From Pachypanchax playfairii (lineage: Eukaryota > Chordata > Actinopteri > Cyprinodontiformes > Aplocheilidae), in NCBI GenBank assembly GCA_006937955.1, contig SSNP01000025.1, forward strand, positions 3,111,508 through 3,175,507: DNA of 64,000 nucleotides. Direction: 5' to 3'. The first letter of the stretch is position 1; each line of letters begins with the position of its first letter. The notes under the pieces are model-generated. The model had not been told where the DNA came from and made no database searches. It worked only from the letters and a program-made list of their open reading frames with translations. A program made the position numbers and the translations under genes. This document shows, one piece after another, positions 48,848 through 60,736 of this stretch.

Positions 48848-49400
48848 GGCAGCAACGCCCTCTGTTGGACAACAGAAGTAACTGCAGCACTGTCATTTAA
48901 ATGCTCTCTGCAGGACAACAGAAGAAACTGCAGCAGTCGGTCATTTAAACGCCCTCTGTTGGACAACAGAAGTAACTGCAGCAGTCGGTCATTTAAACGC
49001 CCTCTGTTGGACAACAGAAGTAACTGCAGCAGTTGGTCATTTAAACGCCCTCTGCTGGGCAGCAGAAGTTACAGCAGTCTTTGAGGGTCTTTGAGACGCC
49101 TCACGCTGTGCAGAGATAAATGCAGCAGTGGTTCATTCACCATAGGTTCAGATGAAATTCAAAATTCTTTACACTTGATTCCGACGGCTAATTATAAATT
49201 GTATTTTGTTTTACAAAAGGTGAAAACAATCTAAAACTAAAAGCCTCAAAGACCCACAAAGACTGCTGTAACTTCTGCTGCTCAAGAGAGGGCGTTTAAT
49301 TGACCAACCGCTGCAGTTACTTCTGTTGTCCAGCAGAGGGCGACTGAATGACCCAAGTATTGCAGTTGCTTCAAATGCCCAGCAGATGGCGCCATTTCAC
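48848..49400. repeat. 48-bp-period repeat in two inverted arms with CTCF-like motifs
   Basis: Left arm: five units with the shared core 'cgccctctgttgg' at 48856, a diverged one at 48902, then 48950, 48998 and 49046; spacing is 48 bp (46 for the first). Right arm: three inverted units with cores ending 49294, 49342 and 49390, again 48 bp apart. The arms are separated by about 150 bp of unique sequence. Read as CCAGCAGAGGGCG and CCAGCAGATGGCGC, the cores match the CTCF consensus CCASYAGRKGGC fully in three units and with one mismatch in three. Motifs point outward (minus strand on the left, plus on the right). Confidence 0.85.
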
Positions 49401-49821
49401 CCTCCAATCAAGTGTTCAGAAGCTGGATCAGAAAATAAATAAATAAATGGATGTATATATTAAACATATTTTTCATTTTCATTTCAACAACAAAATGTCA
49501 TATCATGGATGCTAACATGTCCTATGTCAACAAGGAAGACCAGCATCAACTTCTTACTGAGATGTAGGATTGTCTAATGCTTATGAATGGTACGTTTTCA
49601 AGTCTGCTTAAATCACATCATTTACTAATTATTTAAACTGGCTTTACATTATTCTTACATTATTCTATATTTAGCATGTAACAACGGTGGAGAAACTGTA
49701 TTTTCCACCCCTGGTAAAGTACAATATGTCCCCCCAAAAGTAACAATCACATAAAATGTTCTCCCCAAAGCTACAATATTTTCCCCTCAACAGTACGTCA
49801 TGCCGGATATAAATATTAATC

Positions 49822-50025
49822 TAAAACTCAGAAAAATAGCGTTTAGGTCCAGGTTATATAATTTTCGCCGCGATATTAATGCTAGGTATACCAGATTAGC
49901 AATCTAACAAAGTCCACCATTAAGGTGCAGAAAGCAGATACAAGCATACACTAATTGTAGCCTATAATGTAAAACTCAGAAAAGGACTTTTTAAGTCCAG
50001 GTTTATATCAACATTAATATTCGGT
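49822..50025. repeat. Imperfect direct repeat pair
   Basis: 'taaaactcagaaaa' followed by 'gtccaggtt(t)atat' occurs at 49822-49860 and again at 49969-50008, each leading into a 'attaat' tract. The copies are about 147 bp apart. Confidence 0.6.
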
Positions 50026-50099
50026 GTCGTTAAAACAGAGTGAAAAATTTATCTCCATCCAGCTACTTCTCTCAGTCACATACAGAACGCATATCCGCT

Positions 50100-50703
50100 C
50101 ACCAGCAGAAGTTTGGTTTCAGTGGGAGGGGTTAAAAGTCTGACCCCGCCCACGTCACGCCCCCGCCCCGATCTGCGTACTGCAGTCAGGGCTGATCAAG
50201 CTCAATCTCTGCCGCTCCCTCTGGCCACATGAGGGCAGCAGTGCAGCTTTACAAGCTGCTCCACCTTCAGCAACAGCCTCCTGCCCTTCAGGTGAGTCTG
50301 GAGTTACCTGATGCAGAAAAGCGCCAAACTACCGAGTCAGTGCAGCGACAGGAGATGAGCGATGCGACGGAGAGGGGGTCCTCAGTGTTCACGTGGGATC
50401 GGTGAAGACTCGAGTGTTTTGTTTGGAGGTTGGTGAGGGGACAGCAGCTGGAGAACGGACGCGGCATTTGTCGTGCCTGCGTAAATACGCGCAGGAGATT
50501 GAGCAGAGAAGCGGAAAAGGACGGACAGAACGGGCCAAAAGCCGAGAAATATCTGAGTGAAGACGAGCTAAACAAGAGTGCCTGTTAGTTTTACCGGTTC
50601 GTGTCACCTGAAAGAGCGAGATTTCCATCGGTTTTCTTTGCCGTTTTCACAGTTTCCCGGAGCTTTTCATGCGTGCTCCGACACACTGACACCGAACACG
50701 AAG
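50100..50703 (+). promoter_or_regulatory. GC-rich promoter-like block and possible first exon of a downstream gene
   Basis: GC boxes (ccccgccc type) and 'cacgtcacgc' cluster at 50144-50170. CpG density is visibly higher than in the flanks through 50700. Two strong donors follow: CAG|gtgagt at 50290/50291 and AAG|gtaagg at 50703/50704. An ATG at 50229 opens 21 codons that run exactly to the first donor (MRAAVQLYKLLHLQQQPPAL plus Gln). No matching later exon could be identified in the window, so the gene would extend past 64000 or be absent. Confidence 0.4.
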
Positions 50704-53370
50704 GTAAGGAATTGTGCACATCAAACTTTGGATTAATTCGTGTTTGGTTCGTGTATCCAAAATGTCATACAGGCTCTTTTTTGGACTTTGACGGTGGTAA
50801 ATTGCCAGATGTTAGATTTGTGAGATGAGCGGCGCTGCACCTTGGCGCACAGGCGCTGATAGGACGCGTTGATATTTGGTTTAAATGGAAGCTGTCAGAG
50901 AACATGAAGCTTTTCTAAACACGTTTGATAAGTTATTCGTCAATTTCACATGCAATTAATCAGCTGTGGTGGTAAAATAGTAGAACTGGTTCAAGCTCAG
51001 GCAGATTCGTTTGGACGCCATATCCAAATAAAGAGGAACACTGATGTCTTTCCACTTATAGAACGTTATTCGGATGGATTTGGTGAGTTGGGATGGAAGA
51101 TAAAAGCAGCAGCTTCCACTCTGCCACATGGTTTAATGAATGGATCCCTTTTATTTTATGCCCTTAACTTGATAGCAAAGCTTTTTCATCTTTTGCTTGA
51201 TATTCAGAGCAAATCCATCCAGATGTTTGATGACGTGAGTCTTTTCCAGGGAATCTGTAATCTGCTACTGCCCAACATCTGGATGGATGTCAGTCACCGA
51301 AGTTAAAGCTGATCCACCAGCAAGTTGTGACTATGAGTTTTCACATGTCCTCATCTTCCTCCATCCGGCTGCATCTCTCCTCCACTTTTTGCTTTTTGTA
51401 TTATCAAACAGGTTGTTTTCTCCAACTGATTTAAGCTTCATCATTTCTCTGCTTTGCTCTCTTTCTCTCCGGTTTTCTTCTTCCCACCTGACCTCTGGTG
51501 AATGTTCCCAGCTCAGTGCGATTTCATTTACATAACGAGGATTACAGCTGACATGCAGCGTCTGGGTCTGTCTCTGTGGATCCAGCAGAGCCACCCAGTG
51601 CTGTGGCAGATCCCATTGTGCAGCAGAATGCCACCTTCACTCTGCAGTCTGCTCGGACGGAGGCGCCTCTGCAGACTGAGGGACAGTGACACACGGACTG
51701 TCAGCGTGTGAAATTATTCATGTTTGAAATTAGCTATTGAGATTATTGCAGATGGCACTCAGGCTTGTTAGATAAAGAGCATACATTAAAATTAATCATC
51801 CTTATTTAAACTGACATAAGCATTTAAAATGGGTTTGATTCGCTTATTAGTTTAGATGTCTTAATTCTATGTTGAGAAAGCAAAGATTGTTTTTGATTTT
51901 AGTTTGTGTTGAATTTTGGATCTTTCATTTAGTTCTTCAGGTTATTTGTGATATTTGTGATTAAGGAACTGAAGCTCGTCCTCTTGTTGAACTGGGTCTC
52001 ATTTATAAGAGTATTCTGGAGAGAGCTGTTACGATTAACCTGCAGCCTCATTTATCAACATTATTTTGTGTGTAAGCTATGTACATTTAATGAACCTGAT
52101 GGACTGTTTCGTAGGATTGATCATATGTGGAGTTAGTGTCTCATGTTGATAGTTTTGATTTATTTTGCACCTCATATTTTAGCCCAGAGGACCCAATACA
52201 AGAAAAATCATGCTTTAATCTTAATTATTTTATCAAGGTGACACTAACTGAACAGTGAACAAGCAAATGAAGAGAAAATATGCAGAATTACATCAAACTT
52301 GTAACTGTACGCATCTTATTAGGATAGTTGACCCTTCACATGCTTGTTTGAACCATAGACGTGGGAAACGTTTACACTTTTGTTGTTTCAGTGGTTTTGT
52401 TTCCATTTTTTGTACAAAGATGTCCAGGTTTTCTTTCAAATGGGATTCTGTGAAGTACTTGTGAGAAGTAAAAGTGTTACCTGCAGCAGAGTTTTGTTGG
52501 TTGGAAAAACAGAAACCAGCTGCCAAGCTAGCAGTTGCTCAAAATGAAAAACTAAAACAAAACACGCAAACCGCATGAACTCAAAGCGAACTGAGATAAC
52601 GGCACTTTTTGGATTTTTGCACTAACGCACCTCTTGCCTCTAATTCGACTTTTTTGTACATTATATTCTCATTGTTGGCTCAGAAGTTAGTGAACAAATC
52701 AGTGCCCTTTGTGTCTGATGCCTGAAAGTTCAAAGCCAGAAGTTAATTTTTGTAAAAATTGGCATTTGTTCCAAATAATCCGTGGGAAATCCTAATCCTA
52801 AAGTCTTCTTTATTGTGAAGTAAATGTAGACTTTTTTGTAGGGATTGTTAAACCGGCACACTTGACTTTTAAAACCTATATAATATACTTGTTATAACAA
52901 GCATTTTCAGTAAAAGAGTGTCATGTTCAAGCTGTGGATGTTCTAGTTTTGTTCATGCTGGAGATAATTTGTCCCTGCAGGTTTTTGAATGCTGCACCAG
53001 CTTTCTATCAGACGGTTATTCAAGCTGAAAACCTTGTTTACTGAAATGTGACCCAAGGTTCATTGCAACATGGTCTTTATGTGTCATATTTTTGAGAAAA
53101 CAGACCATGTTATTTTTTTCAGTGCAAATATCCATAATACAACATTTCACTGAAAATTTAAGCATCTCACATTCTGAAAAATGTAAGGTTTTTAGGTGAA
53201 AAATCCTTTTTGACCACTTTCATTGCATCAGTTTTCTTTATCATAAATATGCCATGATTCTCCAGACAGTATCTGAGTCGGAACAAAAGCCATCCATCTA
53301 GAGCTTCATTTCCTGAAATAAAGATTTAAAAAATGACCTAAATAAGTGTTGAATCAACATTTTGATGAAC
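50704..53370. other. Noncoding stretch, possibly first intron of an unseen gene
   Basis: AT-rich apart from its start. A 118-codon frame at 50950-51306 has no recognisable domain and is treated as chance. No repeat family recognised. Confidence 0.45.
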
Positions 53371-53374
53371 TTAA

Positions 53375-54278
53375 AGCTCCCATATTATGCACTTTTCACA
53401 CACTCTGAATAATTTCTTTACATCTCAATGACATGTAAAAGCCATACATTGTTCAAATTGGCCCTTTTTGAAAGTTCAGCTTTTGTTCCCAAACTTGTCT
53501 CATCTCACCTGATTTTGAAATGCTCTGTTTCATGTGGGCACGGTTCTTGCAGTGCCAAGAAATTGACTTAAAATGTGATTAAAAAAAAAAAAACTTTGGA
53601 CCTAGGAACTTTGAGCCTGAAGACTCCAACAGCACGTTATTGAAAGGTTAGTCTGACATTTACTCATGTATCTGTGTTGTTTTGCTGCGTCTGTTAGAGA
53701 TGAGGTTCTTTAAACTTACCAGTTTGACCCAGAAAGAGATGGAACTGCGTTAGTTCTTCTGTAGGAGCAGCTTGACTAAGCAGCAGCTCGACTCCTGTTC
53801 TTATTAGCAGCAGATCGGCTCCTGTAACGGTGTTAGCTCTTCATTAGCAGCAGCTAAGCTCCGGTGGTTTTTTGCGAACGGCAGCAGGGACACTATTATT
53901 ATATTGTGATAAATAAATTCAAATGGCACTCTTCTGTCCTCGTCAACTGGGACCTGATGAAGTGTTTTGTGTTCTTCTGAGCAGCAAACAACAACAGCAT
54001 TTTGTGTGGTGAGTTTCCTAATCTGAACCAGTGGTTTCGAATCGGTAACTAAATTGCGAGTGTCCGAGGAAGTTACTGCTGTACCTGGTAGCTTCTTACG
54101 TCAGAAGCTGTGACAATTTTGACCAGCAAACATATTAGACTGGATTCAGAAACCCCTATCTCACTCGAAACAGCATGGGCCTTTTTTATTTCCAACTTTG
54201 TATGAGTATATATACACCACAGATACACAATAACACCCCAAATCTCAGAAAAAGTAGATTTTCCATAATATGGGACCT
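53375..54278. mobile_element. Nonautonomous DNA transposon (MITE) with TTAA target site
   Basis: Left end AGCTCCCATATTATGCACTT; right end, inverted, AGGTCCCATATTATGGAAAA, flanked by TTAA (53371-53374 and 54279-54282). About 904 bp. The 'ggtcccatattatg' terminus is very common in teleost genomes. Internal short repeats of 'tagcagcag' occur at about 53780-53860. Confidence 0.8.
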
Positions 54279-54282
54279 TTAA

Positions 54283-57200
54283 GTATTTTTGCCAAGTGGA
54301 CATGAATTAAATTCTTGTTTCTTCCATCTCTACCTTTCTGTTTATATAATGTATTTTAAGTCAGCTTTTGTTTTATTACTTTAAAATATGACATTTTCTG
54401 AATTAATATCTTGCTTTGCAGTGTTTCTGCTTGCACATGCACAAGTAGGTGGATCATGTAAAGGTAAAATTAATCAGTTCTTAAAACTGTGAATATTTTG
54501 GCATCACAATTACCAGTTTTGGTTGAGTAAAATGATACACTCACATAAAAACACGTTCTTTGTCTGCAGTGATAAATGAGCTTCCTGTAACTGTACAGAA
54601 CAGAAGCAGAGTCTTAATGAGAAACAGTTTCAGCTGTGATTAGTGCAGTTTGTGTTGGACAGACAAGGTGGTCAACACACAAACATGCACACAAACATTT
54701 TTACAGACATTAACTTGGACAGAAGGGTGTGGAATTTCGCCAAAACTCCCATCAAAAGATTAAGAGGTGCTGCTTACAGTAGACAGATTGGATGTTCAGG
54801 CTGCCAGCGATGGGAACCTCTCAGACTGGAGGTCATGTGACTGGAGGTGAAAATGTGGGGAAAGTAATAAAGCAAGATGGTGGTTCATGTTCACACTCTG
54901 TTTTATTCTGTTGAAGCAGAGACAGGAAAAGAGTGAGTTTTATTTGGGAGGGTTAGATCTGTTTCATTTAACTCAACATAACTGCACCAAACAGGAAGCA
55001 GCAGCTTAGCTGGTTAGATAGTCTTGTTTATCCGTCTACCAGCACATACGGAAACCATTTATTGTAGAAACTGTTTAGAAACTTTGTGGTGGGTTTCTTG
55101 TTGATCACACTTTGAACTTTCATTTCAACAGAAGTTACACTGAATGGACTGACGAGCTAACAGCTACTCACAGTGGAACCAGTCACAAAGTGGATTCTTA
55201 CAGTTCTTAGGTGAAAAATGACCAAACTTGTAAAAAAAATCTTCGGCTTTTTCATGGAATGAAAATAAATCAAAAGAAATATGACTGACATCAAAAAGGA
55301 TGGTTTATGTTCTTTTCCATCTGTTCCAGTCAAGGAAATACAGAACAGTGCAAAAGTTTTAGGCAGCATCCTGTTAAAACAAAACTACAGACATATTTAC
55401 ATGTTTGTTTCATCACAACAGCTGGAGCCCAGAAAATCCAGGACTTTGTGCAGCCAACACTGTTCTGAAGGAAACTGATGTTCACAGCACATATTGATGT
55501 GATCCACATGTTTCAGATGGATATAAAAAAATAATAATTTATACTTATGAAATCCTTATTATGCAGCATTTTGTCATATCTGCCTAAAACTTTTGCACAG
55601 TACTGTAAATTTGTGTATTATCCCTCATCTAATTATGATATCAGGTGTTAGTGAAGGAGTTCTGATGAAGGTTTGCTGCTTTTTTTGCTTTCAGACTGTG
55701 TGACTGCAGTCAGGTTCATGAACCATTGTTTTTGGTTTCTGACCTTTTATTTAAAAAAAATAAAGGTGATGACAAATTTATTAGGAATTTCAAGTGAAAT
55801 GTTTAAAAGAAATTTTGACCATTTAACAACAATTAGGTATTTGTACAGTGAATGCTGAAGACTTTAGGCTGGATTCTTATTTTTTTCTCATTTTGATCTA
55901 AAAAAGTAAATGAAGAAACACAATTATTCCTTTAGCTTTTATTTCTAATTATAAAGGGGACTTAGGTAAAGTGAAGAGGAGAGAAAAAATATCAGAAAGT
56001 GAACTTGTGATCTTGTATTGTTTATTCTCCTGGACTCGTCCACACACCAGCTCAACAATGCTAATTAAAACAGCTCGTATGGGGAGTTTGGATTCCCGCA
56101 AGCTTATTTCATGGCTCAACCAAACAGCTTTGTGTGTGGGAATGTGTTTGTGTGTGTGACATTAACTGCCTTGTTGTTTAATTGCATTTCATTGTTTACA
56201 TGACTCCTCTCATTAGGCGCACTGACCTGGTGCATCTTAGGCGTCGCTGTTGGAACTGATTGCAGAGTTTTGCATGACTGTATTTTAGAAGCTTAATTGT
56301 TCTGTCCCGTAGAAAAAAGCAGGTTCTCCCGTGGGTAAAACAAATCATTTGTTTCTACAGCAGCAGGAGTGTGTTTAGTCTCAAAGCATCATGTTGTTTG
56401 ACTGAGTTACTGAACACGTCATTAATAAATTTGGTCTGTTACTGTCCTTATTTCAGCAGGAAGAAAGTAGACAGTTTTTGTACTTTTGTGCCTTTACAGA
56501 AGAATCTTTTCTTGATCCGATCAGAATTATGTTACAGAGAAAATATTAATTGAGCCTAAAGATAAAAAAATTCTTATATAGGGCGTGAATTTGTTGTTGG
56601 ATTATTAGGCATTTTTGCATTTTCCATATCTCTCTTAATAAAAATAAAAGAAGTGCAAGTCTACAGTATATTTTGTCAGCTGTATGAAAATGTACTTATT
56701 ATATAAATACAGACATCAAGTTTGTGTTCTCCAGAGGTTGTTGCCTCATTCAGTTTAATATTTTTATATATATTTTATGATATATACATGAATTTCATAT
56801 ATTGAAACCAAAGGTATGACTCTCCAGTTTAGAAATATTTAATTAGTGATTGATTTTGGTTACTGGAATTTCTTCTTCAGCTTTGTTGGAAGTATTGTTG
56901 GAAGGTGTTTTGTAGTTTTTTTTGCCTGGAGGCAGAATTAAAAGTGAGTCTGATGTAACAAGGACATAAAGACACAAGCGTCAAGCTTTAAAACAAGAAA
57001 CAATTGATGGGCTTCAAAAAGTTACAATCTGGTGACTATAAAACTTTTAATCATGTTTGCATGAGATTTGGCATCCACTTAATGCTTCTATTGATACTTA
57101 AAGTACACACAAGATGGAGAGGTGCAGCTCCTGACTGAGTCCTAACTCTTTGAACTCCGATGAGCCCGATATCGTCTTCATCTGTGGCAGCAGTCCCGTG

Positions 57201-57400
57201 TGAGAGACACATTTTGTTTTTCTTGCTGGAAAAAAAAACAAATAAAAACCCTTCCTGGATATATTTGATTTACTCTCTAAACATTCTTGTTTTTTGAATC
57301 ATCTTCAATCTAAGTGGTATTTATTTAAATCAGTCATGAAGATTTCAAACTGTGAGTCCGCCATTCTACACCTGCTTGTTTTCTGTGCAGAGTTGCTATG
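54283..57400. other. Intergenic or intronic spacer
   Basis: Apart from the 265-bp element at 55341 nothing recognisable; long AT-rich tracts, no coding pattern. Confidence 0.5.
55341..55605. mobile_element. Short Tc1/mariner-type MITE
   Basis: Ends CAGAACAGTGCAAAAGTTTT and, inverted, CAGTACTGTGCAAAAGTTTT, flanked by TA (55339-55340 and 55606-55607). Only 265 bp, with no coding capacity. Confidence 0.82.
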
Positions 57401-57401
57401 G

Positions 57402-57404
<3 letters not shown>

Positions 57405-57438
<34 letters not shown>
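57405..57438 (+). repeat. 34-nt guanine homopolymer
   Basis: An unbroken G run from 57405 to 57438, preceded by GGGA. It lies at the edge of a degraded minus-strand copy of the tRNA-like repeat. Confidence 0.95.
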
Positions 57439-57439
<1 letters not shown>

Positions 57440-57449
57440 GCTATCTCCA

Positions 57450-57700
57450 GCTGTCATATGTGAGAGGCAAGGCACACCTGGGACAGGTCGTTAATCTGTC
57501 AAAGGGATACAAATAGAGACAAATAAGCATCTACAAATACACAATCACATCTAGGACCGATTTACAGTTTTGGGTCTGTGGGAAGAAATTAGAATATCTG
57601 GTGCAACATGAAAACTCAAGCTGCATATTAAACCTTCATTAAGACCTTCTTGCTACAAGGAAACAATATTAAATACATGCAGCGTTGTGCAACCCAAAAA
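57450..57700 (-). repeat. tRNA-like teleost repeat, degraded
   Basis: Fragments 'cacacctgggacaggtcgtt', 'tctgtgggaagaaattagaa' and 'accttcttgctacaaggaaa' followed by 'gttgtgcaaccc' follow the order of the inverted copy at 20290. A further tail fragment in the opposite orientation is near 57735-57810. Confidence 0.55.
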
Positions 57701-60700
57701 CTGCTGTTTCTAAAATATTATACCGCAGACCATCCATTCTCATCCACCCTGCCTCTCGTCCAATGATCACTGGAGACAGACACCAGTAAAGAAAATGACT
57801 CAAACTTTACTCATCCAGCAGAAATCTGTCTTTGTTTAACAACTTATTTCTCTTTTAAATATACTTTAAAGTTTAGGGAGATTCTAAAAGCAGTGAGTAC
57901 AGTATGAAATGCTGCCGTTCCATTAGCACATCAGAACAATCTTGAATTTTTAAAGACCTTTGGGTCAGAGCCACCTCTTATGGAGCAATCTGCTGCTGCA
58001 ACAGGAAGTGACTGAACGCGGCAGGAATCATTTCCACTGTAGCAACAATTTCACTTCTAATAAATGTTAATTAAATATTTTCCTCTTGATAATGAAACCA
58101 CATTTTGATCATATGGTGTAGAGTTACAAACACCAACTTTAAGGCTGAGACAACACTTGTCAGTTTATTGCAGGTACCTCAGTGCTGAAAGCAATTTAGA
58201 AAGTGGAGGAAGGTTTAATCAAGAAATCAATGTTTCAGCTTAAAGTCTTAGCTCAGTATTAGCAGATACCAGCTCAGCACAGACTAAACTGTTGGCTTAT
58301 TTTTTATGATTGATTCTTTTTTAAGTTTGCCAGAAGCACAGACTCCCACCGAGGGAATTAGGCCTCCGTGTGATTGCTGTGTGACTGCTGGCACATGCAG
58401 CAGCAGATATGATTGTAAGTTTGCTGGAGGCACAGAGAAACATATGCTCATAGAAACTGCTGTTTGATCATTCTGTTTGATTGCTGCCTGCCAGTCTCTA
58501 AACGTAACTCTCACCAGCGGTCAGAGGAGGTCCCTGAAGGGGTCACTCAGAGGCTGAATTGTTCCATCAGAGAAAGTAAACAGATTTTTCTCAGATCTTC
58601 TCAGAGTCAGAGTTATATGTGGCTTCTTCTTAAAACATGGGCTTTAGAAACATAAAAACAACAAAAAAAATTGTGATCTGGATGGGAAAAAAAAACTTTG
58701 ACAAAAGACTGAAATTAATTTCATTGGGACCTGAATTAACTAAAGCAACAAGTTAAAGATTTTACTGTATTTTCTCTGTATTTTCTTAGAATACTATCAT
58801 GCACATTAGACCTGCATCTGTTTAAAATGTCTAAATGAATCTATTATACAGATGAATGTGAAATCCTAAGCAGTTTTCTTGTCTAAAATCTCGATTTCTA
58901 ATTATGCTGGAAACTTATATTATTTATTATGATGATCAGTTCCACTGAGTCATGTTAAGTGGCAACACAAAGTGTTATATTGTGGGAATTTTTTTCAGTG
59001 AACTGCATAAATGGACTGAGCTCTTTTGCAGTGATGCTAATCATTAATACCTTCTAATGGTACTAAGGACACTGTGGAGTATTTTTGCTTTTCAAATTTT
59101 TGACATTTTCTTTGTCATCTTTAATTACTAAGCACAGAATGTAGCAGAAGCACTTTGTGCAATGATTATTAAGGTGACACATTTTAACCTCTGAGGATCC
59201 CTGCAGATTTAATGAAGCTTTGTATCCAACAATTAGGCTCCAGAATTGCTTCATAATGAAATATAAATCATTTCTGCCCTAAAATTATAGAAACTTTCCT
59301 GGAACACGAGACTTTTGGGTTTTAACAACCACCTAGGGATCAAAAAATTGGAATATGGTGGCTGAGAATTGAGTCAGAATCAACAGTTTTCTTTCTAATG
59401 AAACTAATGTGGCAGCAAAGAATGAAGACTTTAGAACTGAGCCTGAGAAAATCCGAGTGGATAGAGAACCCAAACAGGGAGATTAGCACTGCTGGCAACA
59501 GTTGGACCCCACAAAGACCTTCCGCAAACCAAGGATTATACAGTATATGCTGTATATGCAGGGACGGTGGTTAGTGGATGAATAACAGCTGTGTGGATTG
59601 GCAGATGAAGAGCAGGTGTGTCCAAATGATACAGCGAGGCATGAATGAAGAAAAGAATAAAATCAAACTAGACAACTACAAACACAAAATACCAAACCAG
59701 CCAATGAAGAGAATGCAGATTATCATCATTCACCACAGATTAATTTATACTCTGAAATCAAAGTGCAAAGACGAAAGCGCAATAATCCAACAGCAGGTGT
59801 TTGATACCACATAATAGTTTTTATGCCTCAATTGCATTAATGCTTTTATGAAAACACCTGTGCCCTTATCAGTTGTTTACAGTAATTGGGACACTGCAGG
59901 TTGTCATGGCAAAGGGAAATTACACATTCTTTCAATTTTAAGATTTCCCAAAAAACATCTTGTTTACCTTATTCTAGATGTTATTATAAGTTAATATTTT
60001 ATAGGTGCTCATAAATTTCTTTCCTCTTTTTTTATTTCTTTATTCCACTAACAGACAGAGAGGACCATGGTGCCACTTCCTGTTTGTGGGTGGGTCTGTT
60101 TACTTTTCAGTTTCCTTTAGATAATTACTGATTGACCAGTTTCAGTGTAACACACACATACAGTATGCTTACCACCGTTTTACTAAGATGTAATATAATT
60201 CAGTATTTTTTTTTTTCTGTTAATACTGTAACAAATATTGATACTTTAAAACATCCTGGCAACACATTTGATTTTGTCTCATTAACTTTATGTTGAGATG
60301 TTACCAAATTAATACTTATATCATTTTATACTGTATGGGACTCTGTCTGTCATCACGTCCTTGTTTTTTTTAAAAACTGTTGTTTAACCACCAGGATGTA
60401 CGTCAGTCAGTATAACTAATACATTTTTTCCAAACCAATTTCTGTCTTTTAACTACTCCACTAATCCTTCCATTTTCTCTCCTGTCTTTAAGTCATATCA
60501 TCCATCCTCTCTGGTTGTGTTTATTCTCCTTTTTCCTGCATCCTGTCCTCTTCCCTCTCGCTCTTTACCCCTCCCCCTGTGGCTTCTCTTAAATCGGCCT
60601 TACATCCTATCTATTTAAGGAAGACAGCCGTGTCTTTAGGGAAAACTGCAGGGCTGGCTGGAGAGATTCAGCTGAATGGCACAACAGTGCGGTTCATGCT

Positions 60701-60701
60701 G

Positions 60702-60707
<6 letters not shown>

Positions 60708-60736
<29 letters not shown>
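60708..60736 (+). repeat. (GA)n microsatellite
   Basis: About 14 uninterrupted GA dinucleotides. Confidence 0.9.

Noticed and set aside
48856..49390. Regularly spaced repeats resembling a CRISPR array
   Set aside because: Units are contiguous 48-bp tandem copies without unique spacers, some inverted, in a vertebrate genome.
50950..51306. 118-codon open frame
   Set aside because: No recognisable domain, no splice or promoter support, and composition like the surrounding noncoding sequence.
57294..57494. 66-codon frame with a polyglycine run
   Set aside because: The glycines come from the G homopolymer; no other support.
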